From: RFTU01 sp032122355
Lineage (GTDB): Bacteria > Pseudomonadota > Gammaproteobacteria > Burkholderiales > Burkholderiaceae_C
NCBI GenBank assembly: GCA_032122355.1
Contig: JAUMCS010000001.1
Span: 1-29,297, forward strand
Reading direction: 5' to 3'
Length of the DNA stretch: 29,297 bases
The translations under genes were made by a program, and so were the position numbers. Positions 17,055-25,714 of this stretch are shown here, in pieces (positions within the stretch are counted from its first letter, which is position 1; each line of letters opens with the position of its first letter). Under the pieces are notes generated by a model, which saw only the letters and a list, made by a program, of their open reading frames with translations, searched no databases and was not told where the DNA came from.

Positions 17055-18128
17055 ATGATGCTTTTTGAACCCATCCAAATTCGCTCACTTTCATTAGCTA
17101 ATCGAGTGGTCATGTCACCCATGACTCGTAGCCGTGCCATTGGTAATATACCCAATGCGCTCATGGCCGAATACTATGGGCAACGCGCTTCTGCGGGCTT
17201 GATCATCACTGAAGGGGTTTCCCCTTCACCCAATGGATTGGGTTATGCCCGTATCCCAGGCATATTCAATGCAGATCAAGCACGGGCTTGGAAACTGGTG
17301 ACTGATGCTGTGCATCAAAAAGGCGGCCGAATTGTGGTTCAACTCATGCATGCTGGCCGTGTTGCCCATATCGCCAATCTACCGGCGGGTGCGGAGGTAT
17401 TGTCGGCTATGGCAGGGGCTTGCCCAGGAGAAATTTGGACGGATATCCAGCAAATGCAACCTCACTCACCTGCTCGCGCCATCACAGAGGAAGACATTCA
17501 GCACACCATACAAGAATATGCGCAGGCGTGCCAATGGGCTATGGAAGCTGGCTTTGATGGTGTTGAACTGCACGCTGCCAATGGTTATTTGCTTGAACAA
17601 TTTTTAAATGCCAATGTCAATCAGCGCAATGATGAATGGGGTGGCAGCATTGATGCGAGAAACCGCTTTGTTTTAGAGGTAACCCGCGCATGTATCCAAG
17701 CCGTGGGTTCTGATAAAATCGGAATACGCCTATCCCCTTACGGAGCCTTTAATGCCACTGGTGCGTTTGATGATGTGGATGCCCAGTACGAGGCATTGGT
17801 GCAGACACTGTCGGCATTGCAGTTGTTGTATGTGCACGTTCTTGATCATTCTGCGATGGGTGCACCTGCTGTACCCGAGCAATTGAAATCTAAGCTAAAA
17901 AGCCTGTTTCAAGGGGCATTTATATTAGCCGGTGGCTTTGATACTGCAAGTGCAGAAGCGGCATTAAAAACCCATACGGCTGATTTGATTGGATTTGGGC
18001 GACCGTTCATAGCCAATCCAGACTTGGTTGAACGTATGCAACAACATGCAGCCTTGAACACCCCTGATATGACGACGTTTTATACCGCTGATGCCAGGGG
18101 ATATACGGATTACCCTGCCATGCTTTGA
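17055..18128 (+). CDS. Old Yellow Enzyme family FMN-dependent alkene reductase (NemA-like)
   Basis: This family of FMN flavoproteins reduces activated alkenes, nitro compounds and N-ethylmaleimide with NAD(P)H. The 357-residue product opens with LFEPIQIRSLSLANRVVMSP, keeps VVQLMHAGRVAH near the FMN, and has the substrate-binding HAANGYLLEQF (a His-Ala-Ala-Asn version of the usual HxxNxYL motif) followed by NQRNDEWGGSIDARNRFVLEV. IGFGRPFIANPDLVERM near the end is the phosphate-binding part. Two ATG codons stand in a row at 17055-17060 and either could be used. The gene follows rhlE by 7 bp, and the physiological substrate is unknown. The closest E. coli relative by character is NemA. Confidence 0.93.
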   Translation: MMLFEPIQIRSLSLANRVVMSPMTRSRAIGNIPNALMAEYYGQRASAGLIITEGVSPSPNGLGYARIPGIFNADQARAWKLVTDAVHQKGGRIVVQLMHAGRVAHIANLPAGAEVLSAMAGACPGEIWTDIQQMQPHSPARAITEEDIQHTIQEYAQACQWAMEAGFDGVELHAANGYLLEQFLNANVNQRNDEWGGSIDARNRFVLEVTRACIQAVGSDKIGIRLSPYGAFNATGAFDDVDAQYEALVQTLSALQLLYVHVLDHSAMGAPAVPEQLKSKLKSLFQGAFILAGGFDTASAEAALKTHTADLIGFGRPFIANPDLVERMQQHAALNTPDMTTFYTADARGYTDYPAML

Positions 18129-18146
18129 TTTATCAACGGACAATTT

Positions 18147-18455
18147 TTATTTTTCGACCTTTGCAGGCTTGTCCTTAGCATCGACTTCGGGTAATTGTCC
18201 ATTGATACGCATATCCGCATCGCGAAACCCAGCAACGTTGCGTTTGCCTAACCCTCTAACGCGCTTTTGAGCATCTTGCCAGGTTTGAAATGGCTTGATT
18301 TTTCGTTGCTCGATAATTCGGTCGGTTAGCACAACACCTACCCCCCGTACTGCCTCGATTTCAGCTCGGGTAGCTGTATTAAAGTCAGCCGCATGGGCAC
18401 ATACTATCGACAGCAAAACTGCCGAAAAAAAAGAAAAGGTTGGACGTGTGAACAT
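18147..18455 (-). CDS. ComEA-like secreted helix-hairpin-helix protein
   Basis: ComEA-type proteins bind DNA through a helix-hairpin-helix and act in DNA uptake; many bacteria have small periplasmic forms of unproven role. The 102-residue product begins with a signal peptide ending in CAHA before ADFNTATRAEIEAV, then a first hairpin (VRGVGVVLTDRIIEQRK) and a second (RVRGLGKRNVAGF), the ComEA arrangement. The short charged tail (DAKDKPAKVEK) has no evident structure. It converges on the reductase gene with an 18 bp gap, and its start is 155 bp from the antiporter gene on the opposite strand. No other competence gene is visible, so a role in transformation is only possible. Confidence 0.85.
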   Translation of the reverse strand: MFTRPTFSFFSAVLLSIVCAHAADFNTATRAEIEAVRGVGVVLTDRIIEQRKIKPFQTWQDAQKRVRGLGKRNVAGFRDADMRINGQLPEVDAKDKPAKVEK

Positions 18456-18535
18456 GGTAAACAGTTGGATGAAAGTTTGATGTCAGTTGTTGGCTTGACT
18501 AAATTAGCCGCACTAGCCCACCCCAACAACGCTAT

Positions 18536-18548
18536 TGGCTTAAAGCCA
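18536..18548. repeat. 13-bp palindrome in the comEA-like/antiporter intergenic region
   Basis: The bases TGGCTT, a central A, then AAGCCA form a perfect inverted repeat 62 bp before the antiporter ATG. The 155 bp between the divergent genes (18456-18610) shows no convincing -35/-10 pair on either strand and no other structure that I can see, so this is the only candidate operator there. It may be chance. Confidence 0.35.
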
Positions 18549-18610
18549 TGGCCTATTTTCACCCATAATAAGCACCAATTACTTATTCGGTTTGTTAAAG
18601 CTAAGCACTT

Positions 18611-19878
18611 ATGAACCCTTCGCTTATCCAATTCATCGGGGCAGTACTGTTTGGTATTGCTATACTGCACACCTTCTCTACCCAATTTTTTGAACAACTG
18701 GCGCATAAATACCCCCAGCATGCGGGGCTATGGCATTTATTAAGTGAAATTGAAGTCGTATTTGGTTTCTGGGCCTTTGTGCTAGTGCTATTCATGTTTG
18801 CGCTGGAAGGTCGTACCCCAGCCACCCAGTACCTAGAATCACGCAATTTTACGGAACCTATGTTTGTTTTTGCCATTATGGTCATAGCAGGTACCCGCCC
18901 TATTTTGGAATCGGNNNNNNNNNNGCTCGTTGGTTCGTACAAGTCATCGCTCGGTATATTCCCATTTCCCCAGCAGTGGCGTTTTATGGGGTTCTATTAT
19001 CGGTCGTGCCACTTTTAGGCTCGTTGATTACCGAACCCGCTGCTATGACCTTGGCAGCTTTAATCCTGTCTCGATATTTCTTTAATCAAACCGTTTCAAA
19101 CACGTTACGATACGTCACCTTAGGTGTCTTGTTTGTCAATATTTCTATCGGTGGAACGCTTACCCCTTTTGCTGCTCCTCCGGTGCTGATGGTTGCTGGC
19201 CAATGGAACTGGGACATCATATTCATGCTTTCTCACTTTGGCTGGAAGGCTGCTATTGCTGTACTGGTCAATGCCCTAGGGGCCACCCTACTATTGAGAC
19301 ACGAATTGAAATCAATTCCCATAGCTGTGAAACCGAACCGACCAGAAGTTCCAACAGCCCTGGTGTTAACGCACCTCATATTTCTTTTTGGTATCGTTCT
19401 TTTTGCCCATCATCCAGCCATTTTCATGGGCTTATTTCTTTTCTTTTTGGGAATTGCCCAAGCCTACCAGCACCACCAAGATCGTTTGATATTGCGTGAG
19501 GGCCTACTAGTGGCATTTTTTCTTGCAGGGTTGGTGGTGTTAGGCGGTCAGCAACAATGGTGGTTAAGCCCATTGTTAATGAGCATGAGCAGCGATCAAG
19601 TTTTTGTGGGTGCTACTTTGCTCACGGCAGTCACCGATAATGCTGCATTGACCTACCTTGGATCTTTAGTGCCAGGACTATCACCTGAGTTTCAATATGC
19701 ACTGGTTGCCGGAGCTGTCGCAGGCGGGGGTTTAACGGTCATTGCCAATGCACCCAACCCCGCAGGAATCGCTATTTTGCGCAAACATTTCCAGGAAGAA
19801 GTTGTGCATCCCGGCGGCTTAGTCCTAGCAGCATTTGCCCCCACACTCATAGCCGCATTGGCATTTCGATTCTTATGA
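18611..19878 (+). CDS. Putative Na+/H+ antiporter, interrupted by an assembly gap
   Basis: The product is a polytopic inner-membrane protein of the ion-transporter superfamily, resembling the group annotated as putative Na+/H+ antiporters (Na_H_antiport_2). Several membrane segments precede and follow the gap. Two symmetric transport loops can be seen, NISIGGTLTPFAAPPVLMVAG and GGGLTVIANAPNPAGIA, plus LLTAVTDNAALTYLG, which recalls NhaD-like proteins. The 5' part is in frame with the ATG at 18611 and reads to 18914; the 3' part reads from 18925 in another frame, because ten N have been placed in the middle and this spacing is not a multiple of three. The gene is almost certainly intact in the organism. 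It ends with a 4 bp overlap (ATGA) with the ABC transporter. The ion is not certain. Confidence 0.8.
18915..18924. other. Assembly gap (10 N)
   Basis: Ten undetermined bases sit inside the antiporter coding sequence. Reading frames on the two sides differ, and restoring the frame needs a true gap length that leaves remainder 2 after division by 3. Ten is therefore an arbitrary or wrong size, and the join is a scaffold link rather than sequenced DNA. Confidence 0.99.
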
Positions 19879-21626
19879 ACCCCTCGTCTACCCCAAGCCA
19901 TAGGGACATCCTGGCTCGACTCAAACCGTTTTTCTGGCCCCATAAATTGCCAATGCTGGCATCGATTGCCGCATTTATTTTGCTGTCACTTACAGAGCCC
20001 CTCATTCCCTATTTACTCAAAGTAGCACTGGATGACGGTTTCTTAGCGCAACCCTCTTTCCCTCTATGGGCTGTTCCACTGACATTAGTGGCATTATTCT
20101 TTTTGCGGGGTTTACTGAGCTTTATCGGTACTTATTTATTGCACTTAGGAACATCCCGATCCGTCCTGGATTTACGTAATGCACTTTCCACTGCACTCTT
20201 AAAGGTGGATGCATCCGTATACGCTGAATTGCCCCCTGGCGTGGTGGTCAGCAAGGTTATTCATGACCCCCAAAATGTGGCTAACGGCTTGGGTGGTGCC
20301 CTATTAACGTTACTACGTGATGGAGCAACTGCTGCTGCCCTGCTAGCTTATTTACTCTGGCATAACTGGCAACTCACATTGTTATCTATGGCCAGTGTGC
20401 CATTACTGGCCTACTGGGTAAAAAAACTACAAAAACGCATTATGACCGTAGGCTCTGCTACTTATGAGGCTCAAAATCGGCTTGCAGGCATTGCTGACGA
20501 CACAACTCGCGCCTGGCGAGTCATACGCACCTTTGATGCCACCGACCATGAGCGTCAACGCTTTCATCAGCAAGCTAAACAAGTACATCGGTTTCACATG
20601 AAAACCATCGTGGCATCGGCTTTGATGTCACCCATTTCCCAGCTGGCCTCGAGCATCGGTTTAGCTCTTGTGATCACCCTAGCTCTGTACCAAGCCCAAA
20701 CTCAAGGGCATACCGTAGGTGATTTTGCCGCCTATGTTTCGGCTTTGTTGCTCATGGTGTCTAAAACCCGCCACCTCACCGATTTATCCCAGCCGATTAC
20801 TGCGGCTTTAGTTACCGCACGTGGTTGCTTTCAACTGTTTGATGCACCGGTTGAAAAAGACGATGGTTCAGTAACCATCCATCACGCCAACGGCAATATC
20901 GTATTTGATTCAGTGCAATTGCGCTACCCTGGCGCTGACCGGTATGCACTCCATGGTCTGAGCTTACATATTCAACCCGAAACCACGGTTGCTTTAGTAG
21001 GTGGATCTGGTGCTGGAAAATCCAGTGTAATTCATGCATTACTGGGTTTTACGACGATAGAAAAGGGCGATATACATATCGATGGCATCTCGATACACGA
21101 TTTACGCAAGGCCGATTTGCGCCGTCAATTTGCAGTCGTGTCACAAGATATTGCGCTATTTGATGCAAGCATTGCCGACAACGTGATGTATGCAGCTCAA
21201 GCCAACCCCAACAAATTAGAAGCCTGTTTGCGTGCTGCTGCGCTTTGGGATTATGTACAAACCCTACCCGAGGGTATTCATACTGTGATCGGTATTAATG
21301 GTGCCAAATTGTCAGGCGGTCAGCGCCAGCGCTTGGCAATTGCTCGCGCCCTTTACAAAGATGCACCCATCTGGCTATTTGATGAAGCCACATCAGCTTT
21401 AGATAATGAAAGTGAGCAAGCCATACAACAAGCACTGCAACAGTGGCATGGCAAAAAAACCATGGTGGTGATCGCTCACCGTCTAAGCACCATCAGGCAA
21501 GCTGATTGCATATATGTAATGGAAGATGGGCGTGTGGTAGAACGGGGCAATCATGATGAACTCAATCAACGTCAGGGCCGCTACTACCATTGGCTACAAC
21601 TCACTGAACGGAAAGCCAGCACGTGA
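19875..21626 (+). CDS. ABC transporter, fused permease and ATPase (MsbA-like exporter)
   Basis: This half-size ABC exporter would work as a homodimer in the inner membrane; MsbA-type relatives flip lipid A-core, others export drugs or lipids. The 583-residue product has about six membrane helices in the first 310 residues and then the nucleotide-binding domain: Walker A GGSGAGKS at 376-383, signature LSGGQRQRLAIARAL at 479-493, Walker B IWLFDEATSALD from 499, and the H-loop AHRLSTI near 537. The membrane half (for example LTLLSMASVPLLAYWVKK and NGLGGALLTLLRDG) is MsbA-like, so lipid A export is the leading guess. No lpxK or kdsB is next to it. It overlaps both neighbours by 4 bp. Confidence 0.9.
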   Translation: MNPSSTPSHRDILARLKPFFWPHKLPMLASIAAFILLSLTEPLIPYLLKVALDDGFLAQPSFPLWAVPLTLVALFFLRGLLSFIGTYLLHLGTSRSVLDLRNALSTALLKVDASVYAELPPGVVVSKVIHDPQNVANGLGGALLTLLRDGATAAALLAYLLWHNWQLTLLSMASVPLLAYWVKKLQKRIMTVGSATYEAQNRLAGIADDTTRAWRVIRTFDATDHERQRFHQQAKQVHRFHMKTIVASALMSPISQLASSIGLALVITLALYQAQTQGHTVGDFAAYVSALLLMVSKTRHLTDLSQPITAALVTARGCFQLFDAPVEKDDGSVTIHHANGNIVFDSVQLRYPGADRYALHGLSLHIQPETTVALVGGSGAGKSSVIHALLGFTTIEKGDIHIDGISIHDLRKADLRRQFAVVSQDIALFDASIADNVMYAAQANPNKLEACLRAAALWDYVQTLPEGIHTVIGINGAKLSGGQRQRLAIARALYKDAPIWLFDEATSALDNESEQAIQQALQQWHGKKTMVVIAHRLSTIRQADCIYVMEDGRVVERGNHDELNQRQGRYYHWLQLTERKAST

Positions 21627-23092
21627 ACTCCGTAAACTCCTGCCTTGTATGGTTGCGCCGTGATTTACGTTGCCATGATCACGCCGCCCTTAGTCGCGCG
21701 CTTAGCCAAGCTCAACATATTTGGTGCTGTTTTGTTTTTGACACGGATATTTTGAGCAGCTTACACCACCATGACATGCGAGTAACCTTTATTCACCAAA
21801 GTTTGGCTAAGCTTAATCAGCAATTAAAACAGCTTGCCCTAGAGGCAAATAACCCGGATGCTGAACTAATTCGTATTTGTTTTGCTTACGGCAAAGCTGA
21901 ACATGAAATCCCGAAATTGGCGCAAAGTCTAGGTGCACAAAAAGTCATTGTCAGTCATGACGATGAATGGCGCAGTCTACAGCGAGATAAACAGGTTCAA
22001 CATGCTCTTGAGCAGATAGGTATAGCTTGGCAGAGCGTGAAAGATCATGTGATTTTTGAGCGTCAAGAGGTTTTGACGCAAGGCTCCAAACCCTACAGCG
22101 TTTTCACACCCTACAAAAAAGCCTGGCTACAACAATTAGCCCTCAATCAGGCTGTAATTCACGAACACTCCACTCAGGGCCTCGGTGGGGCATTAGCACC
22201 TGTTCCTAGCTACTTAAACTGTGGCCTTCCCACTTTGCCGGAAATGGGATTTAGCGATGCTCTCCCCGATCACCCCATACTGCACCCGGGTACCGTAGCA
22301 GGACTTACAGCATGGTCTGACTTCACCAGCCGAATTGATTGCTACGATCAAACTCGCGACTTTCCCGCCGTGAAAGGCCCTAGCTATTTATCCGTACATT
22401 TACGATTCGGCACGGTATCCATACGTGAACTGGCACGGCTAGCCGTATCTCGCATGCAAAAGGGGTCAACTGGTGCAGAAATTTGGTTATCTGAGTTGAT
22501 TTGGCGAGATTTTTATCATCAGATTTTGCATCATCATCCGCGCCTATGCGAGGGTAAGTCCTTCAAACCAGAATATGACCAAATTCAATGGGAAACTGGC
22601 GCTGCCGCCGATGCTGACTTTCAGGCCTGGTGCCTGGGGCAAACCGGTTACCCTTTGGTCGATGCTGCCATGCGCCAACTTAATCAAACAGGCTATATGC
22701 ACAACCGGCTCAGAATGGTGGTAGCTAGCTTTTTAATTAAGGATTTAGGCATTGATTGGCGTTGGGGCGAAGCCTACTTTGCTGAAAAACTTTTAGATTT
22801 CGACTTCGCTGCCAACAATGGCGGGTGGCAGTGGGCATCCTCTAGTGGCTGTGATGCTCAGCCTTATTTCCGAATTTTTAACCCCATCAGCCAAAGCGAA
22901 AAATTTGATGCTGAAGGAAAATTCATTCGTCGTTATTTACCTGAACTAGCGGCACTGGATAACAAAAGCATTCATGCCCCCTGGATGAGTAAAGGTACCA
23001 AACCAAGCAACTACCCTGGGCCCTTGGTTGACCATGCTCAAGCCCGCATCAAAACATTAGAGAGATATGCTGTGGTTAAAATGAAAGGTTGA
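21623..23092 (+). CDS. phrB: Class I deoxyribodipyrimidine photolyase
   Basis: This flavoprotein repairs UV-made cyclobutane pyrimidine dimers with light energy absorbed by FADH- and an antenna cofactor. The 489-residue product starts VWLRRDLRCHDHAAL, the typical antenna-domain opening, and has the FAD/DNA region WRDFYHQILHHHPRL, MHNRLRMVVASFLIKDLG and NNGGWQWASSSGCDAQPYFR. The electron-transfer triad is present as W402, W379 and W323, matching W382, W359 and W306 of E. coli, with a 3-residue insertion after the last. It starts with GTG, sharing GTGA with the ABC transporter stop, so translation is probably coupled. It is a photolyase rather than a cryptochrome by overall similarity. Confidence 0.95.
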   Translation: MNSVNSCLVWLRRDLRCHDHAALSRALSQAQHIWCCFVFDTDILSSLHHHDMRVTFIHQSLAKLNQQLKQLALEANNPDAELIRICFAYGKAEHEIPKLAQSLGAQKVIVSHDDEWRSLQRDKQVQHALEQIGIAWQSVKDHVIFERQEVLTQGSKPYSVFTPYKKAWLQQLALNQAVIHEHSTQGLGGALAPVPSYLNCGLPTLPEMGFSDALPDHPILHPGTVAGLTAWSDFTSRIDCYDQTRDFPAVKGPSYLSVHLRFGTVSIRELARLAVSRMQKGSTGAEIWLSELIWRDFYHQILHHHPRLCEGKSFKPEYDQIQWETGAAADADFQAWCLGQTGYPLVDAAMRQLNQTGYMHNRLRMVVASFLIKDLGIDWRWGEAYFAEKLLDFDFAANNGGWQWASSSGCDAQPYFRIFNPISQSEKFDAEGKFIRRYLPELAALDNKSIHAPWMSKGTKPSNYPGPLVDHAQARIKTLERYAVVKMKG

Positions 23093-23096
23093 GTGC

Positions 23097-23273
23097 TTAA
23101 AACTCCACCATCTCAAAATCTTCTTTGCGTGCGCCGCACTCAGGGCAAGTCCAGTTCATCGGAACATCTGCCCAAGCTGTACCAGGGGCAATACCGTGAT
23201 CAGGTGCACCAGCGGCTTCATCATAAATCCAACCGCATATCAGACATACCCATGTTTTATTTGCTTGACTCAT
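23097..23273 (-). CDS. rubA: Rubredoxin
   Basis: Rubredoxin is a small one-iron electron carrier with Fe(Cys)4. Reverse-strand reading from the ATG at 23271-23273 gives 58 residues with the two ligand hairpins CLICGWIYDEAAG and CPECGARKEDFEMVEF and the usual aromatic residues between them (Trp34 and Trp41 in GTAWADVPMNWTC). This is a standard rubredoxin length. A Shine-Dalgarno AAAGG lies about 9 bases before the start. It converges on phrB with only 4 bp between stops, and is divergent from the ThiD-like gene. Rubredoxins feed electrons to oxygenases or oxidative-stress enzymes; which partner is used here cannot be read from the window. Confidence 0.96.
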   Translation of the reverse strand: MSQANKTWVCLICGWIYDEAAGAPDHGIAPGTAWADVPMNWTCPECGARKEDFEMVEF

Positions 23274-23298
23274 CTGTTCTAACCTTTGTTTAACTCAC

Positions 23299-23327
23299 AC
23301 TACAATGAGGAGTTATTGTAGTGCCAA
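23299..23327 (-). promoter_or_regulatory. Candidate sigma-70 promoter for rubA
   Basis: On the minus strand TTGGCA (5 of 6 to the -35 consensus) is followed after exactly 17 bases by TGTAGT (4 of 6 to the -10 consensus), which would start transcription about 20 bases before the rubA ATG. The -35 lies within a 15-bp palindrome. The -10 is weak, so this is only a plausible site. Confidence 0.4.
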
Positions 23328-23336
23328 TGATTGGCA
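23322..23336. repeat. 15-bp palindrome between rubA and the ThiD-like gene
   Basis: TGCCAAT and ATTGGCA flank a single G, making 7-bp perfect arms. It covers the -35 of the candidate rubA promoter and lies 31 bp before the ATG chosen for the ThiD-like gene, a position suited to an operator acting on one or both divergent genes. The regulator, if any, is unknown. Confidence 0.5.
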
Positions 23337-23367
23337 TCACTGTGTGTTTGACAACCATATCCCTTTC

Positions 23368-24333
23368 ATGAACCCAACTTTCAACCCCACCGCCATCCAA
23401 ACAGAGTCTGAGACTGACGATGCAGATACTTGCTCAGCCTTTGTCATCACGTTCAACTGCAATGACAGTACCGGAGCAGGCGGAATTGCTGGTGATATTG
23501 CTTCTATTTCAGCCATAGGGGCTCATGCCATGCCAGTAGTCACCAGTGTGTTATTTCGGGACACCGCTGAAATTTTGGATCACGCAGCCATTGACCCAGA
23601 TTCGGTCGCCCTACAAGCACGTAATGTTTTGGAAGACATCAGTGTCGATGCCTGGAAGGTGGGATTTTTGGGGTCGGCAGAAAATGTCAGTGTGGTAGCC
23701 GAGATTTTGTCTGATTACCCTGAAATACCATTGGTCGCGTATATGCCCAACCTTGGATGGATGGAAGATGAGGATGAACAGCAAACTTATCTTGATGCTT
23801 GGCAAGAATTGATTTTGCCCAGCACTGAAGTTTTAGTCGGTAATTTTAAAACCCTACATGATTTTTTACTGCCTGAGTGGGATTTGGATCGCCTGCCATC
23901 TGTTCATGAATTGGCCGTTGCAGCCTCAGAGCATGGTGCACAATCGATATTTATCACGGGCCTGATTTCGAATGCACGCACCCATGATCATTGGATCGAA
24001 AATGTTCTAGCCAATCCTGATGGCATCATCTGTAGCGAAAAATTCGAGCAAATGGAAGGGACTTTCATTGGGGCTGGGGACACCCTTTCTGCAGCTTTAA
24101 CTGCGCTCATTGCCTCAGGCGCCGAGATATCAGAAGCCGGAACCGAGGCATTGACCTTTTTAGCGCAAACTTTAGTAGCAGGCTATCGACCCGGCATGGG
24201 AAACATCGTACCTGACCGGTTATTCTGGGCCCGAACCTCAGAGGATGATACCGATGAGACCGACTCACAGGAAAACGATGTAGATTCAACCCAGACAACA
24301 GACGAGGCAAAAGCCAAACGTCGCATACACTAA
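23368..24333 (+). CDS. Ribokinase-fold ThiD-like kinase with altered active site
   Basis: ThiD normally phosphorylates hydroxymethylpyrimidine and its phosphate in thiamine synthesis. This 321-residue product has the fold and order of ThiD, but key sites differ: the opening GSDxSGGAGIQAD of ThiD reads NCNDSTGAGGIAGD here (residues 30-43), the Glu/Gln that contacts the pyrimidine in the T-A-L-x-A-[EQ]-N-T segment is R64, and the GTGC motif with the catalytic-site Cys is GAGD (235-238), which matches the general ribokinase/PdxK form. A Glu/Asp-rich tail follows residue 290. The ATG at 23368 is preferred; an ORF extends upstream to an ATG at 23305, but those residues fit nothing. It stands 41 bp before hemL. 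I know a divergent ThiD paralogue next to hemL in Alcaligenaceae, from memory only. Its substrate is uncertain. Confidence 0.75.
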   Translation: MNPTFNPTAIQTESETDDADTCSAFVITFNCNDSTGAGGIAGDIASISAIGAHAMPVVTSVLFRDTAEILDHAAIDPDSVALQARNVLEDISVDAWKVGFLGSAENVSVVAEILSDYPEIPLVAYMPNLGWMEDEDEQQTYLDAWQELILPSTEVLVGNFKTLHDFLLPEWDLDRLPSVHELAVAASEHGAQSIFITGLISNARTHDHWIENVLANPDGIICSEKFEQMEGTFIGAGDTLSAALTALIASGAEISEAGTEALTFLAQTLVAGYRPGMGNIVPDRLFWARTSEDDTDETDSQENDVDSTQTTDEAKAKRRIH

Positions 24334-24374
24334 AACTCTTTGCCCATCCCTCTATATCTTGCACTGCCCTATCC

Positions 24375-25679
24375 ATGAAACCGTCGAACCATGAGCTATT
24401 CACGCGTGCTCAGCGTGTCATCCCTGGTGGAGTGAATTCACCAGTCAGAGCCTTTCGCGCGGTGGGGGGAACACCTCGGTTTATCCAGCGTGCGCAAGGT
24501 GCCTACATGTGGGATGCTGAAGGGCAGCGCTATATTGACTACATTGGCTCATGGGGCCCCATGATTTTGGGGCATGGCCATCCCGCTGTTCTTGAGGCCG
24601 TCAACAAAGCAACAGCAGATGGCTTTTCATATGGCGCACCCACCGAGCGTGAAATTGAGTTGGCTGAAACCATTATTGCACTAGTCCCTAGCATTGAGCA
24701 AATTCGACTGGTCAGCTCCGGCACAGAGGCTGCCATGAGCGCCATTCGTTTAGCGCGGGGCGCGACTGGCCGCAATAAAATAATCAAATTTGAAGGCTGC
24801 TATCACGGGCATGCCGATGCCTTATTGGTGAAAGCAGGCTCAGGTTTAGCTACCTTTGGCCATCCAACCAGTGCAGGGGTACCAGTGGAAGTAGCCCAAC
24901 ACACGATTGTTCTGGAATATAACCATATCGCTCAGCTCGAGCAAGCATTTGACGTGCATGGCCATGATTTAGCCTGTGTGATGATAGAGCCGATTGCTGG
25001 CAACATGAATTTTGTGCGTGCGCAATTGCCCTTCATGAATCGGCTTCGAGAACTATGCACTCAGTATGGCGCATTACTCGTACTCGATGAGGTCATGACG
25101 GGTTTTCGCGTCGCTTTGGGCGGCGCGCAAAGTATCTATGCTCAGCATATCCCTCAATTTAAACCCGACCTGAGCGTTTTTGGCAAAGTGATTGGCGGCG
25201 GGATGCCGCTGGCGGCGTTTGGTGGATCAAGTCAACTCATGAGTCACCTAGCCCCATTAGGTTCAGTTTATCAAGCAGGTACACTCTCAGGCAACCCAGT
25301 GGCAACCGCTTGCGGCTTAGCCACTCTACGCGAAATTAGCAAGCCTGGCTTTTATACCAAACTGCACCTCACAACCCAGAAAATGGTTCAAGGGCTTTGT
25401 AAAGCTGCACAAGAATTGGGAATACCCATGGTAGCCGACTCTGAAGGTGGCATGTTTGGGTTTTACTTTCGTCGAGATCTGCCCGTTAACTACGCCAGCG
25501 TCATGGCAAGTCAACCGACTCAATTCAATCACTTCTTTCATGGAATGCTAGAGCAAGGTGTCTACTTCGCTCCTGCTATGTACGAAGCAGGCTTTGTCAG
25601 CGCTGCTCACACCGAAGATGATATTGCCATCACCATTGCCGCTGCTCAACATTTTTGGCGCGCTCATTTAGCTGCCTAA
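24375..25679 (+). CDS. hemL: Glutamate-1-semialdehyde 2,1-aminomutase
   Basis: HemL is the PLP enzyme that moves the amino group of glutamate-1-semialdehyde to give 5-aminolevulinate, the first committed precursor of haem in the C5 pathway. The 434-residue product has the PLP lysine K271 in VFGKVIGGGMPLAAFGG, the cofactor aspartate D238 in LVLDEVMTGFR, and the typical FEGCYHGHADALLVKAGSG segment. The C5 pathway fits a betaproteobacterium. It follows the ThiD-like gene by 41 bp and precedes mpl by 35 bp on the same strand. Confidence 0.98.
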   Translation: MKPSNHELFTRAQRVIPGGVNSPVRAFRAVGGTPRFIQRAQGAYMWDAEGQRYIDYIGSWGPMILGHGHPAVLEAVNKATADGFSYGAPTEREIELAETIIALVPSIEQIRLVSSGTEAAMSAIRLARGATGRNKIIKFEGCYHGHADALLVKAGSGLATFGHPTSAGVPVEVAQHTIVLEYNHIAQLEQAFDVHGHDLACVMIEPIAGNMNFVRAQLPFMNRLRELCTQYGALLVLDEVMTGFRVALGGAQSIYAQHIPQFKPDLSVFGKVIGGGMPLAAFGGSSQLMSHLAPLGSVYQAGTLSGNPVATACGLATLREISKPGFYTKLHLTTQKMVQGLCKAAQELGIPMVADSEGGMFGFYFRRDLPVNYASVMASQPTQFNHFFHGMLEQGVYFAPAMYEAGFVSAAHTEDDIAITIAAAQHFWRAHLAA

Positions 25680-25714
25680 AACCACATTATCTCTCTTCGA
25701 TATCAAGCAATCAT

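Noticed and set aside
18915..18924. Antiporter as a frameshifted pseudogene
   Set aside because: The frame change coincides exactly with the ten N, so it is an assembly artefact rather than a mutation.
23093..23293. Plus-strand 66-codon ORF after phrB
   Set aside because: It is the shadow of the rubredoxin gene read from the opposite strand, whose Cys motifs are clear.
23274..23367. TPP riboswitch before the ThiD-like gene
   Set aside because: The conserved CUGAGA and following THI-box elements are not present in the 94 bp region.
25655..25714. Longer 5' start for mpl overlapping hemL
   Set aside because: The added 20 residues match nothing and the ATG at 25715 begins the known Rossmann strand.
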